Below are positions 19,864 to 28,556 of a DNA stretch of 64,000 bases, piece by piece. Where the stretch lies: NCBI GenBank assembly GCA_002400495.2, contig NVQL02000055.1, positions 1 through 64,000 on the forward strand. The letters are read 5' to 3'. Position 1 is the first letter of the stretch. Each line of letters starts with the position of its first letter. A program made the position numbers and the translations under genes. Under the pieces are notes generated by a model. That model was not told where the DNA came from, did not search any database, and saw only the letters and a program-made list of their open reading frames with translations. The DNA comes from Alphaproteobacteria bacterium (lineage in GTDB: Bacteria > Pseudomonadota > Alphaproteobacteria > Rhizobiales > OSC116).

Positions 19864-22719
19864 ATGAGCGAAACTAGAGATTATAAAGACACTTTATCAC
19901 TCCCGAAAACAAGTTTTCCAATGCGAGCAGGCTTGGCCAAAGCCGAACCCAAACATCTGGAACACTGGGCGCATTTAGACCTATATAAAAAATTACGCAC
20001 CGCCGCCAAAGGCCGCACCAAATATATCCTGCATGATGGCCCTCCTTATGCCAACGGCCATTTGCACGCAGGCCATGCCCAAAATAAAATGCTCAAAGAC
20101 ATCATCACCCGCAGCCAACAAATGATGGGCAAAGACGCACTATACGTTCCAGGTTGGGATTGCCACGGCCTACCCATCGAATGGAAAATCGAAGAAAAAT
20201 ACCGCGCCAAAGGCCTCGATAAAGACGATGTCGATTTAGTAGAATTCCGTCAAGAATGCCGCACTTTTGCCGATGGCTGGGTAAACGTTCAACGCGATGA
20301 ATTTAAACGCCTAGGCATTAATGGCGAATGGGACAACCCATACCTCACCATGAATTACGCCGCCGAAGCACAAATCGCCCGCGAATTCATGAAATATGTA
20401 ATGAATGGCGGCCTCTATCAAGGCTCCAAACCCGTCATGTGGTCAGTGGTCGAAAAAACCTCATTGGCCGAAGCTGAAATTGAATATCACGATCACAAAT
20501 CACCAACCATCTGGGTTAAATTCCCCATCATTTCAGGCGATCACGCCCTAGCTGGCGCGTCCATTGTAATTTGGACAACCACCCCATGGACAATCCCCGC
20601 CAACCGTGCCGTTTGCTACAGCGAAAAAATCATCTATGCGGTTTATGAAGTGGCCGAAGTGACCGATGAAAGCTTAGCTCAACTCGGCGACAAACTCATC
20701 CTAGCCAACGACTTGGCAGATGATGTGGCGGCCAAAGCCAAAGGCATCACCCTCAAAAAACTAACAGATTTAACCGCAGAACAATTGGCAGGCGCCAAAA
20801 TGAGCCATCCACTACGTGGCCAAGGCTATGATTTCGATGTTCCACTTTTTGCAGGCGAACACGTCACCAATGAGGCGGGTACAGGCTTTGTCCACACCGC
20901 CCCAGGCCATGGCGCAGACGATTACGAAATCGGCGTACGAGAAAAACTAGAAATCCCGCAAACTGTCGGTGCAGACGGCAAATATTTTGACCATGTGCCT
21001 CTATTCGCAGGCTTGCAAGTCATCGACGATAAAGGCAAATTCGGCGCTGCCAATGGCACAGTCATCAAAACCCTTATCGAAGCTGGCGCAATGCTCGCCA
21101 AAGGCAGTGTCCGCCACAGCTACCCACATTCATGGCGCTCAAAAGCCCCGATTATTTTCCGCAACACACCACAATGGTTCATCTCGATGGACACCAATGA
21201 TTTGCGCAAAAAAGCCCTAAACGCCATCGATAATGATGTCCAATGGTTTCCCGCGATCAGCAAAAACCGCATCCGCGCCATGGTCGAAGGCCGCCCAGAC
21301 TGGGTCATTTCACGTCAACGTGCTTGGGGCGTGCCACTATGCTGCTTCACCCACAAAAAAACCGGCGAATTATTACGTGATGACGAGCTCAACACTTTCA
21401 TCGCCGATGAGTTCGACAAACATGGTGCCGACATTTGGTTCGCCAAAGATGCCGCCTATTTCCTAGATTCAACCAAATATGATGCCAATGATTATGACAT
21501 GGTGTCCGACATTCTAGACGTGTGGTTCGATTCTGGCTCAACCCACGCCTTCGTTTTAGAAGCCCGCGAAGACCACCTCTGGCCTGCTGACCTATACCTA
21601 GAAGGCACCGACCAACATCGTGGTTGGTTCCAGTCTTCCCTAATGAACGGCATCGGCACAAGAGGCGCAGCCCCTTATAAAGCTGTGCTCACCCACGGTT
21701 TTGTCAATGACAAAGACGGCAAAAAAATGTCTAAATCCTTAGGTAACGGCATGGACCCTGTAAAAATGGCCAACACCCAGGGTGCTGACATTCTGCGTCT
21801 ATGGGTTGGCTCAACCGATTATACCGACAATACAAAATTAGGCGATGAAGCCATCAAAACCACCATGGATAGCTACCGTAAATTGCGCAACACCATGCGT
21901 TTTCTACTTGGCAACATCAGTGATTTTAAAGAAGCCGAACGCCTAGATTTCGCCGAAATGCCCGAGTTAGAACGCTACATACTCGACAGACTTCATGCGC
22001 TAGATAAACAAGTTCGCACCGCTTACCTCGAATATGATTTTAAAACCGTCAGCCAACAAGTGCTTAATTTCTGTGCCTTTGACCTGTCAGCATTCTATTT
22101 CGACATCCGCAAAGACTCGCTTTATTGCGATGCGCCAGACAGCATTAACCGCCGTGCCGCCCGCACAGTTATGGATCATATTTTCCACGCCATCACGGCA
22201 TGGCTAGCACCAATCCTAGCCTTCACCATGGAAGAAGTCTGGCAAACCCGCTTCCCAGATCTAAATGACAGCGTGCATTTACACCTGTTCCCGACTATGA
22301 AAGATAAATGGTGCGATGACGCTTTGGCCGATAAATGGGGTAAAATCCGCGAAGTCCGCAAAGTGGTCACAGGCGCGCTTGAAATTGAACGCCGCGAAAA
22401 ACGCATCGGCTCTAGCCTAGAATCAGCACCCGAAATCTACATCAGCAATGATGAGTATTTAACTTTGTTTGACGGCATGAATGACGGCGATTTCGCCGAT
22501 ATTTTCATCACCAGCCAAGCGGTGCTAAAATTGGGCGAAACCATCAGCGACGGCTTCACCCTATCAGATGTCAGCGGCGTCAGTGTAGCGCACAAAATGG
22601 CCGTGGGTAAAAAATGCATGCGCAGTTGGAAGATTTCGCCAGACGTTGGCAGCGATGCACAATATCCAGACCTATCAACCCGTGATGCGGCTGCGGTTCG
22701 GCTTTTCGATGCGGCGTAA
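19864..22719 (+). CDS. ileS: Isoleucine--tRNA ligase
   Basis: 951 residues, normal length for bacterial IleRS. The HIGH-type motif is GHLHAGHAQNKML near residue 65 and KMSKS is in KDGKKMSKSLGNG near 620. Between them lie the CP1 editing-domain blocks WTTTPWTIPANRAV and GTGFVHTAPGHGADDYE. The C-terminal zinc knuckle of the E. coli enzyme (two CxxC pairs) is degenerate here: only KKCMRSWKISPDVG remains and the second pair is gone. Charges tRNA-Ile and edits valine. It lies in the ribF-ileS-lspA order and has a plausible ribosome site (AAAGAGCTAAAA) before the ATG. Confidence 0.98.
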   Translation: MSETRDYKDTLSLPKTSFPMRAGLAKAEPKHLEHWAHLDLYKKLRTAAKGRTKYILHDGPPYANGHLHAGHAQNKMLKDIITRSQQMMGKDALYVPGWDCHGLPIEWKIEEKYRAKGLDKDDVDLVEFRQECRTFADGWVNVQRDEFKRLGINGEWDNPYLTMNYAAEAQIAREFMKYVMNGGLYQGSKPVMWSVVEKTSLAEAEIEYHDHKSPTIWVKFPIISGDHALAGASIVIWTTTPWTIPANRAVCYSEKIIYAVYEVAEVTDESLAQLGDKLILANDLADDVAAKAKGITLKKLTDLTAEQLAGAKMSHPLRGQGYDFDVPLFAGEHVTNEAGTGFVHTAPGHGADDYEIGVREKLEIPQTVGADGKYFDHVPLFAGLQVIDDKGKFGAANGTVIKTLIEAGAMLAKGSVRHSYPHSWRSKAPIIFRNTPQWFISMDTNDLRKKALNAIDNDVQWFPAISKNRIRAMVEGRPDWVISRQRAWGVPLCCFTHKKTGELLRDDELNTFIADEFDKHGADIWFAKDAAYFLDSTKYDANDYDMVSDILDVWFDSGSTHAFVLEAREDHLWPADLYLEGTDQHRGWFQSSLMNGIGTRGAAPYKAVLTHGFVNDKDGKKMSKSLGNGMDPVKMANTQGADILRLWVGSTDYTDNTKLGDEAIKTTMDSYRKLRNTMRFLLGNISDFKEAERLDFAEMPELERYILDRLHALDKQVRTAYLEYDFKTVSQQVLNFCAFDLSAFYFDIRKDSLYCDAPDSINRRAARTVMDHIFHAITAWLAPILAFTMEEVWQTRFPDLNDSVHLHLFPTMKDKWCDDALADKWGKIREVRKVVTGALEIERREKRIGSSLESAPEIYISNDEYLTLFDGMNDGDFADIFITSQAVLKLGETISDGFTLSDVSGVSVAHKMAVGKKCMRSWKISPDVGSDAQYPDLSTRDAAAVRLFDAA

Positions 22720-22744
22720 TAATTACTGATAAAGAGGAATGACC

Positions 22745-23263
22745 ATGTCAGATGAAACGACAGAAACGGGTTTGGCTTTTAAACAACGTCTTATGTGGCT
22801 CATCCTCATTGCAGGTTTTTGGTTCATTGCCGACCAATATCACAAATATTATATGCTCGAAATTTATCACATTGCCGATAAAGGCATTGTTGAATGGCTG
22901 CCGTTTATGAATTTGGTTCTGGTGTGGAATAAGGGCATTTCTTATGGCTTGTTCCAACAATCAGGCTATGGCAGCCTCATTCTCGCCTCCGTCACGGGTT
23001 TGGTGATGGTCGGCTTGATCATCATCATCTTGCGCACCAAAGAAAAAATGAGCGTTATTTATATGTCATTCTTTGTTGGCACGGCGCTAGGCAATGGCTA
23101 TGATCGTGTGTTTCGTCAAGGGGTTGTCGATGTTTTTCAACCTAAATTTGGCGATTATACCTGGTATGTTTTTAACATTGCTGATGTCGCAATGACCTTT
23201 GGCGTCATTCTGTTACTAATAGATGTGTTCTTTTTGTCGCGAACTGACGTTAAAGAGGATTGA
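22745..23263 (+). CDS. lspA: Lipoprotein signal peptidase (signal peptidase II)
   Basis: 172 residues, four predicted TM helices. The motifs are LVLVWNKGISYGLF (the N-x-G loop), then GNGYDRVFRQGVVDVF and FNIADVAMTFGV, which supply the two catalytic Asp residues. It cleaves the signal peptide of diacylglyceryl-modified prolipoproteins in the inner membrane. The ATG at 22745 is chosen over 22739 because GAGGAATGACC gives a better ribosome spacing. The next gene encodes a lipoprotein and is a likely substrate. 25 bp separate it from ileS. Confidence 0.96.
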   Translation: MSDETTETGLAFKQRLMWLILIAGFWFIADQYHKYYMLEIYHIADKGIVEWLPFMNLVLVWNKGISYGLFQQSGYGSLILASVTGLVMVGLIIIILRTKEKMSVIYMSFFVGTALGNGYDRVFRQGVVDVFQPKFGDYTWYVFNIADVAMTFGVILLLIDVFFLSRTDVKED

Positions 23264-23323
23264 AATCTCTAACAATCATCTATATATAATAGTATCCATG
23301 AATAGGTTTGGGGGTTTAAGAAT

Positions 23324-23926
23324 ATGAAATTAAGTTTTGATAAATTGTCTAAAACAGTTTTGGTTTTAGCTGCATCAATGGCGCTCACCTCATGTGGGTC
23401 TGTTGGCGGTTTTAGTGACTTATTGGGCATTAGCAATGAGGGCATTGATGCCCAAAATATCGAAGTGAACAATCCGCTACTAAACGCTAACAATGGTAAT
23501 TTGCCAATCCCAGAAGGGGCTTCGCTTAACACGGTTCCTTTGGTTAACGGCGTTGCCACCACGCCCACAATCGTAGCCCCCATAATTGTGGCCCCAAAAA
23601 TAATCGCGCCGACAATCGTACCACCCAAAGTGGTTGTAGCAAAAGTCACAGCGCCCAAAATCACCGCACCAAAAGTGACCCAAACCCCGATCACTCCCAA
23701 AGTAGCGGTAAAACCAATTGTAGCAGCAAAACCTATTGTTGCTGTAGCCAAAGTCTTACCCTCGGCTTATAAATTTGTCGATCTATTCACTTTCCGCTCC
23801 GATATGCGCGCTGGTAAAATGTTAAACCCATTGGCAACCGCCCGCCAAATTGCCGAAACCAACCCAGATTGCAAACTTGTTGAGAAAGAATTCACCTGTG
23901 GTGAATATTACATTCCAATTGAATAG
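23324..23926 (+). CDS. Lipoprotein with Pro/Val/Ala/Lys-rich repeat linker, function unknown
   Basis: 200 residues. A signal peptide ends in the lipobox ALTSCG with Cys at residue 24, so it should be lipidated and anchored to the outer (or inner) membrane. Residues about 90-150 are a low-complexity linker built from short units such as IVAPKI, IAPTIV, ITAPKV and AVKPIV. The last ~50 residues (from about 148) form a small domain, FVDLFTFRSDMRAGKMLNPL, with a Cys pair in NPDCKLVEKEFTCGEY that could form a disulfide. The linker is suited to spanning periplasmic space or contacting cell wall. The position between lspA and two M16 peptidases matches where alphaproteobacteria often carry a small lipoprotein, but I do not recognise the family. 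A GGGGG ribosome site precedes the ATG. Confidence 0.8.
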   Translation: MKLSFDKLSKTVLVLAASMALTSCGSVGGFSDLLGISNEGIDAQNIEVNNPLLNANNGNLPIPEGASLNTVPLVNGVATTPTIVAPIIVAPKIIAPTIVPPKVVVAKVTAPKITAPKVTQTPITPKVAVKPIVAAKPIVAVAKVLPSAYKFVDLFTFRSDMRAGKMLNPLATARQIAETNPDCKLVEKEFTCGEYYIPIE

Positions 23927-23957
23927 CATTATCGTGATTTGACCTGAAAAGCATCCT

Positions 23958-25289
23958 ATGAAAATTGAAAAAATGAAAAACGGCATCAGCTGTTTTTCTC
24001 TAGAAAACGGGTTAGATGTGGTGGTGATCGAAGATCACCGTGCGCCTGTCATCACCCATATGCTATGGTATAAAGTCGGCGCTGCCGATGAAGTGCCAGG
24101 CAAATCAGGCATTGCGCATTTTCTCGAACATCTCATGTTTAAAGGCACGGCTAAACTCGCTCCCGGCGAGCACAGCAAAATCATTGCCAAAAATGGTGGC
24201 CAAGATAACGCATTTACCGGGCAAGATTACACCTGTTACTACGAACGCTTAGCTGCTGATCGCCTAGAATTGGCGATGGAATTAGAGGCCGACCGCATGA
24301 CAGGTCTGACCCTGTCCGATGAAGTGTTATTGCCCGAGCGCGATGTGGTGCGCGAAGAGCGCAAACAACGCACCGACAATAAACCCGATGCCATTCATTT
24401 CGAGCAAATGACTTCTGCTTTGTTCTTAGCCCATCCTTATGGCATCCCCATCATTGGTTGGGATCATGAAATTGCCGAGCTAAACCGCCATGACGCTTTG
24501 GCTTTTTACAAAAAACATTACGCACCCGACAACGCAACCTTAGTGGTGGCAGGCGATGTAACACCCGAGCAAGTGCTAAAATTAGCCCAAAAACATTATG
24601 GCGACATTGCACCACAAAACATCCAACCCCGCAAACGCGTGCTTGAGCCACCTCATATGTGCCCCCGAAAAGTCGATATGTTTGACGAGAGGGTCGAGCA
24701 ACCGCAATGGATTAAACAATATCTAGTGCCATCAGCCCGCATCGCCAACGCGCAACAAGAAAACCAATCAGAAGCCCTGCAATTAGCAATTCTGCTGCTA
24801 GCTGGTGGTTCAACCTCGCATTTATATGTCGATCTGGTGGTCGAAAAACAAGCCGCAGTGGCCGCAGGCGGCTGGTATAATAGCGTGGCAATGGATTACG
24901 CACCACTGGGTCTTTACACCATCCCGCGTGAACCTTACGGTTTGGCTCACATGGCCGAAATGGTAGATGACAGCGTGCAAACCTTCATTAAAAACGGCCC
25001 GTCAGACAGCGCGTTCGAACGTGCAAAAAACCTAATGGTCGCCGAAAGCCTTTACGCCCGAGATAACCAAACCTCAATGGCACGGATGATTGGCGCAGGC
25101 TTAAGCTGCGATATGAGCTTAGAAGATATTCTCGATTGGCCGCAGCGCATCGAATCGCTACAAAAACATCAAATATTAGACGTGTTAGAAAAATATATTG
25201 ATGAAAACGCCTCAGTCACTGGCCAGTTGATGGGCAGCGAACAACATTTAACAGGTACGCGCGACGCGCCAGATGAGGCAGCCAAATAA
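23958..25289 (+). CDS. M16-family zinc metallopeptidase (catalytic subunit type)
   Basis: 443 residues. The inverted zinc motif HFLEH is at residues 54-58 in GIAHFLEHLMFKGT, with the downstream Glu in ERDVVREERKQR. The protein resembles alphaproteobacterial M16 peptidases related to the mitochondrial processing peptidase beta subunit. No obvious signal peptide is seen, although related proteins are sometimes periplasmic. Its stop overlaps the start of the next M16 gene (TAATG at 25287-25291), which indicates translational coupling and a heterodimer with the non-catalytic partner. Confidence 0.93.
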   Translation: MKIEKMKNGISCFSLENGLDVVVIEDHRAPVITHMLWYKVGAADEVPGKSGIAHFLEHLMFKGTAKLAPGEHSKIIAKNGGQDNAFTGQDYTCYYERLAADRLELAMELEADRMTGLTLSDEVLLPERDVVREERKQRTDNKPDAIHFEQMTSALFLAHPYGIPIIGWDHEIAELNRHDALAFYKKHYAPDNATLVVAGDVTPEQVLKLAQKHYGDIAPQNIQPRKRVLEPPHMCPRKVDMFDERVEQPQWIKQYLVPSARIANAQQENQSEALQLAILLLAGGSTSHLYVDLVVEKQAAVAAGGWYNSVAMDYAPLGLYTIPREPYGLAHMAEMVDDSVQTFIKNGPSDSAFERAKNLMVAESLYARDNQTSMARMIGAGLSCDMSLEDILDWPQRIESLQKHQILDVLEKYIDENASVTGQLMGSEQHLTGTRDAPDEAAK

Positions 25290-26542
25290 TGGACATTAAA
25301 AAAATAAGCCTCAGCCAAAAAGGCACGACCGACCTAGACATCTGGCTGGTCGAAGATCATAGATTGCCAATCATCAATATAGAATTTGCGTTCATTGGCG
25401 GCGCGTCATTAGATGGCGATCAACATGGCCTAGCCTATTTAATGGCGGCTTTGCTCGATGAAGGTGCGGGTGATCTAGATGATCAAGAATTTCACAAAGC
25501 CCTAGATGAAACCGCCACGCATTTATACTTTTCAGCCACCCGCGACATTATAAACGGCTCCATAAAAATGCTCACCAAGCATAAAGAACGCGCCGCTGAT
25601 CTGCTCAATATGGCCATGTTCGCCCCCACATTTGCCGAAGACGCGTGCGAGCGGGTCAAAGCTCAAGTGGTTGCCTCCATTCGCAGCGCTAGCACCAGCC
25701 CCACAGACATTGCCGCCAAAAAATTGATGAAGCTGGCTTTCGGCAACCATGTCTACGGCAACTTGGTCAAAGGCAGCGAACAAACCATCGCCACCATCAC
25801 CCAAGCCGATTTACAAACCACCACCAAACAAAATTTCAACGCCGCTCACCCTTATTTGGTAATTGTTGGCGATGTAACAGAGGCCGAAGCCGAACAATTA
25901 GTGATGCGCATTTTTGCAGGCCGCAAAGTCAGCAAAGACCATGTAGCCACCATTGCCGAGGCCGATTTTGCAGGCATTGGCAAAACCGAAACCCATTATG
26001 TAGACGTGCCACAAGCTGTGGTCAATTTCGCGTTGCCATCCATTGCGCAAGATGACCCAGATTTTATGACGGTCTTGGTGCTCAATCATATCCTTGGCGG
26101 CGGCGGTTTTTCCTCCCGCCTAATGGAAGAAATACGTGAAAAACGTGGCCTAACCTACGGTATTCACACATCTTTAATGCCTTTAAAACACGGCTCACTC
26201 ATCACGGGTAGTGCCGCCACATCGGCAGATAAAATGGCCGAAACGGTTAAAATCCTGCGTCAAGAGATCGTCAAAATGCACGAAAGCGGCGTAACCGATG
26301 AAGAGCTAGAAAACGCCAAAACTTATCTAACGGGTGCTTACCCATTGCGTTTTGATACAGGCTCCAAAATTGCCCACCAGCTATTGTCGATGCAATATTT
26401 TAACTTTGGCATTGATTTTATCGACCAGCGTAATAGTCTGGTCAATAAGGTGACAAAACAAGATGTTGCACGCATGGCAGCAGGCTTGCTTGATGTTGAA
26501 AATATGGCTCAAGTGATTGTTGGTCCGAACGAAACGAATTGA
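25289..26542 (+). CDS. M16-family protein lacking the zinc motif (partner subunit)
   Basis: 417 residues with the M16 fold, but the HxxEH position reads GLAYLMAALLDEGAGD, so zinc binding and catalysis are lost. It keeps the substrate-side signature GGGFSSRLMEEIREKRGLTYG typical of the alpha-like subunit in two-subunit M16 proteases. Function is probably as a heterodimer with the catalytic protein encoded just upstream, by analogy with MPP-alpha/beta and bacterial pairs. The start overlaps the upstream stop by one base. pgi follows with overlapping or near-overlapping coding. Confidence 0.93.
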   Translation: MDIKKISLSQKGTTDLDIWLVEDHRLPIINIEFAFIGGASLDGDQHGLAYLMAALLDEGAGDLDDQEFHKALDETATHLYFSATRDIINGSIKMLTKHKERAADLLNMAMFAPTFAEDACERVKAQVVASIRSASTSPTDIAAKKLMKLAFGNHVYGNLVKGSEQTIATITQADLQTTTKQNFNAAHPYLVIVGDVTEAEAEQLVMRIFAGRKVSKDHVATIAEADFAGIGKTETHYVDVPQAVVNFALPSIAQDDPDFMTVLVLNHILGGGGFSSRLMEEIREKRGLTYGIHTSLMPLKHGSLITGSAATSADKMAETVKILRQEIVKMHESGVTDEELENAKTYLTGAYPLRFDTGSKIAHQLLSMQYFNFGIDFIDQRNSLVNKVTKQDVARMAAGLLDVENMAQVIVGPNETN

Positions 26543-26559
26543 AAACGAAAGCCCCCGCA

Positions 26560-27819
26560 ATGAATCTGTATGAAGCACATATCTTAAGTGAAGATAAACT
26601 CGATATTGACCAAAACAGGCTTAGTATTCTGACTCAAAAAGCCAAAAAAGCTTTAGCCATTAAATTTGCCGAAATGCCATTTTTTGATGTCGCGACCGAT
26701 ATGTCAGACATTGACGAATTGAATAAATTAGCCCAAAAATTTAAAACAGGCCTCACCGACATTGTACATATTGGCTGCGGCGGCTCAAGCTTAGGCGCCC
26801 AAGCCTTGGTGCAATTGGCAGGCTATGGCTGTGTTGGTTCAGATGCAACAAAACCATTCAACATTCATTTTTTAGATAATTTAGATGCCTTAAGCCTAAG
26901 CAATTTATTAGCTGGCTTAAACCCCAAAACCACCGGCGTGGTGATCATCTCCAAATCAGGCACAACGCTCGAAACCGTGGCTTTGGCCAGTGTTTATCTA
27001 GATTGGTCAATCACTCACAACGGCGCCGATAATCTCTCAAAAACTGCGGTCATCATCACCGAACCACACAAACAAAAACCCAACCCAATCCGTCAATTGG
27101 CCGAAAAATACAACATCCCAGTTCTCGATCATCATGAAGGCATTGGTGGGCGTTTTTCAGTATTGTCAAATGTCGGCTTATTTGTTGCCGCCTTGTTTGA
27201 CATTGATCTAGAACAAATCAAATTAGGCGCAAAATCGGTCATCGACAACCCAAAATACGCCGCCGAAGGCGCTGCCTATAGCGTTTATTTCGATCAAACA
27301 GGCCACTGCGAAAATGTGCTTTGGGCTTATATGGATCAGCTCAAACTCTTCACCTCGTGGTATGTGCAGCTTTGGGCAGAAAGCCTCGGCAAAGACGGCA
27401 AAGGCATCACCCCCATCTCATCCATCGGCCCTGTCGATCAACACAGCCAACAACAATTATTTCTAGATGGCCCCAAAAATAAATACGTCACCTTCATCAC
27501 CAAAGACCAATCTGGCCAAGGCAACATGCTCAAACCCGATATTTTTATGGGCGATCAATTTGATTACATAGCAGGCCGCACCATTGGCGACATCGTCACC
27601 GCCCAACAACGCGCAACGGCAGCAACCTTGGCCGACAAAGCCATCCCCGTGCGTTTCATAACCCTAAAAACCCTAGACGCCGCCACCATGGGCGCATTAT
27701 TAATGCATTTCATGTGCGAAACCATCGCCGCCGCTGCCCTATTAGAAGTAAACGCCTTCGACCAACCCGCTGTTGAACAAAGCAAAAACCTTACGCGTGA
27801 ATATATTGCGGAGCTGTAG
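26560..27819 (+). CDS. pgi: Glucose-6-phosphate isomerase (short form)
   Basis: About 419 residues. Recognisable SIS-fold blocks are DIVHIGCGGSSLGAQAL and VVIISKSGTTLETVALA, then GGRFSVLSNVGLF (signature region), LWAESLGKDGKG and SSIGPVDQHSQQQLFLDGP. It interconverts glucose-6-P and fructose-6-P. It is about 120 residues shorter than the ~540-aa enzyme of E. coli and core Rhizobiales, so it belongs to the shorter subtype. The frame is open to a TTG at 26539 that overlaps the M16 stop; the ATG at 26560 lacks a clear ribosome site, so the start is uncertain by seven codons. Repeat R4 follows. The gap 27820-28217 contains no gene. Confidence 0.95.
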   Translation: MNLYEAHILSEDKLDIDQNRLSILTQKAKKALAIKFAEMPFFDVATDMSDIDELNKLAQKFKTGLTDIVHIGCGGSSLGAQALVQLAGYGCVGSDATKPFNIHFLDNLDALSLSNLLAGLNPKTTGVVIISKSGTTLETVALASVYLDWSITHNGADNLSKTAVIITEPHKQKPNPIRQLAEKYNIPVLDHHEGIGGRFSVLSNVGLFVAALFDIDLEQIKLGAKSVIDNPKYAAEGAAYSVYFDQTGHCENVLWAYMDQLKLFTSWYVQLWAESLGKDGKGITPISSIGPVDQHSQQQLFLDGPKNKYVTFITKDQSGQGNMLKPDIFMGDQFDYIAGRTIGDIVTAQQRATAATLADKAIPVRFITLKTLDAATMGALLMHFMCETIAAAALLEVNAFDQPAVEQSKNLTREYIAEL

Positions 27820-27860
27820 CGGGCTTACTGTTGGCGCTCTGGAAGTTTGCTTTTTTGCTT

Positions 27861-28131
27861 GGCACTGCGTGCGTTCGCTCCGCTCTCTAGCTTAAGCCAC
27901 TCAGTCGCTGGTCGGATGCAAACTCACCACCCAACCTGACTTCATTAAGCTAAGTGAGCTAGAGTTTGGCGACACTCCGCATTTCGGTGCGCCCCAACAA
28001 ATTCTGAGTTTGCTGCTTGGTACTATACTGCATATCATGGAAAAAGAGTCCGAAGCCTTTGGCTGAGGCAAGCGCGACCGCGCGTCGCCGTTAGGCGTGG
28101 CAAGAGAGCGGAGCGAACGCACGCTAGTGCC
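27861..28131 (-). repeat. Structured intergenic repeat element, complete (copy R4, inverse orientation)
   Basis: Bounded by GGCACTGCGTGCGTTCGCTC (from 27861) and GCGGAGCGAACGCACGCTAG ending TGCC at 28131, an inverted pair. Reading the minus strand gives the same module order as R2, R5 and R6. Internal hairpins include AGCC-TTT-GGCT (28054-28064), GCGC-GACC-GCGC (28072-28083) and CGCC-GTTA-GGCG. A second, outer inverted repeat flanks it: GCTCTGGAAGTTTGC at 27836-27850 and GCAGACTTCCAGAGC at 28186-28200. It lies between the convergent pgi and DUF4170 genes. Confidence 0.88.
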
Positions 28132-28135
28132 ACTA

Positions 28136-28153
28136 GCCCACCGACAGGTGGGC
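28136..28153. repeat. Perfect hairpin just outside repeat R4
   Basis: GCCCACC-GACA-GGTGGGC, a perfect 7-bp stem with a four-base loop, five bases beyond the R4 end. No T tract follows on either strand, so it is not a standard terminator. It may be part of the R4 unit or a pause/RNA-stability hairpin for the 3' end of pgi. Confidence 0.6.
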
Positions 28154-28217
28154 GAAAAAGAGAGGCTTAAGCCGAACGAAAAAATGCAGACTTCCAGAGC
28201 CTAGGCAGCATAACTCC

Positions 28218-28463
28218 CTATATCCGCTCATCACCCTCAACATCAATGTCAAGATCAATAAGCTTATGCAAGTTAAACACGAAATACCGCATATGGGCAT
28301 TATCAACCGTGCTTTGCGCTTTCGTGCGCCAAGCCGCAACCGCTTCTTCATAATTGGGGTAAATGCCAACAATATCCAGATCATCTAAATTACGAAATGT
28401 AATCGTTTTTAAATCTTCAAGCTCGCCGCCTGCCACCATATGTAATTTTTGTGTGCCCGCCAT
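28218..28463 (-). CDS. DUF4170 family protein
   Basis: 81 residues, starting MAGTQKLHMVAGGELEDLKT. It contains VGIYPNYEEAVAAWRTKAQ followed by MRYFVFNLHKLIDL and an acidic C terminus. It matches the small alphaproteobacterial DUF4170 family, which has no assigned function and is usually next to cysQ and ubiA, as here. ATG at 28463 follows AAAGCGGAGATTAAA, a good ribosome site. It is likely co-transcribed with cysQ and ubiA, 93 bp away. Confidence 0.85.
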   Translation of the reverse strand: MAGTQKLHMVAGGELEDLKTITFRNLDDLDIVGIYPNYEEAVAAWRTKAQSTVDNAHMRYFVFNLHKLIDLDIDVEGDERI

Positions 28464-28556
28464 TTTAATCTCCGCTTTGTTGTTCTAGTTTAACAAAATA
28501 CCTGTTTTAATTTAACAAATTCTAATCAAAAGGCAATAGCCAGCAAATCCCTTAGC

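Noticed and set aside
28136-28153. Terminator after pgi
   Set aside because: Perfect hairpin but no T run on either strand; listed as a hairpin only.
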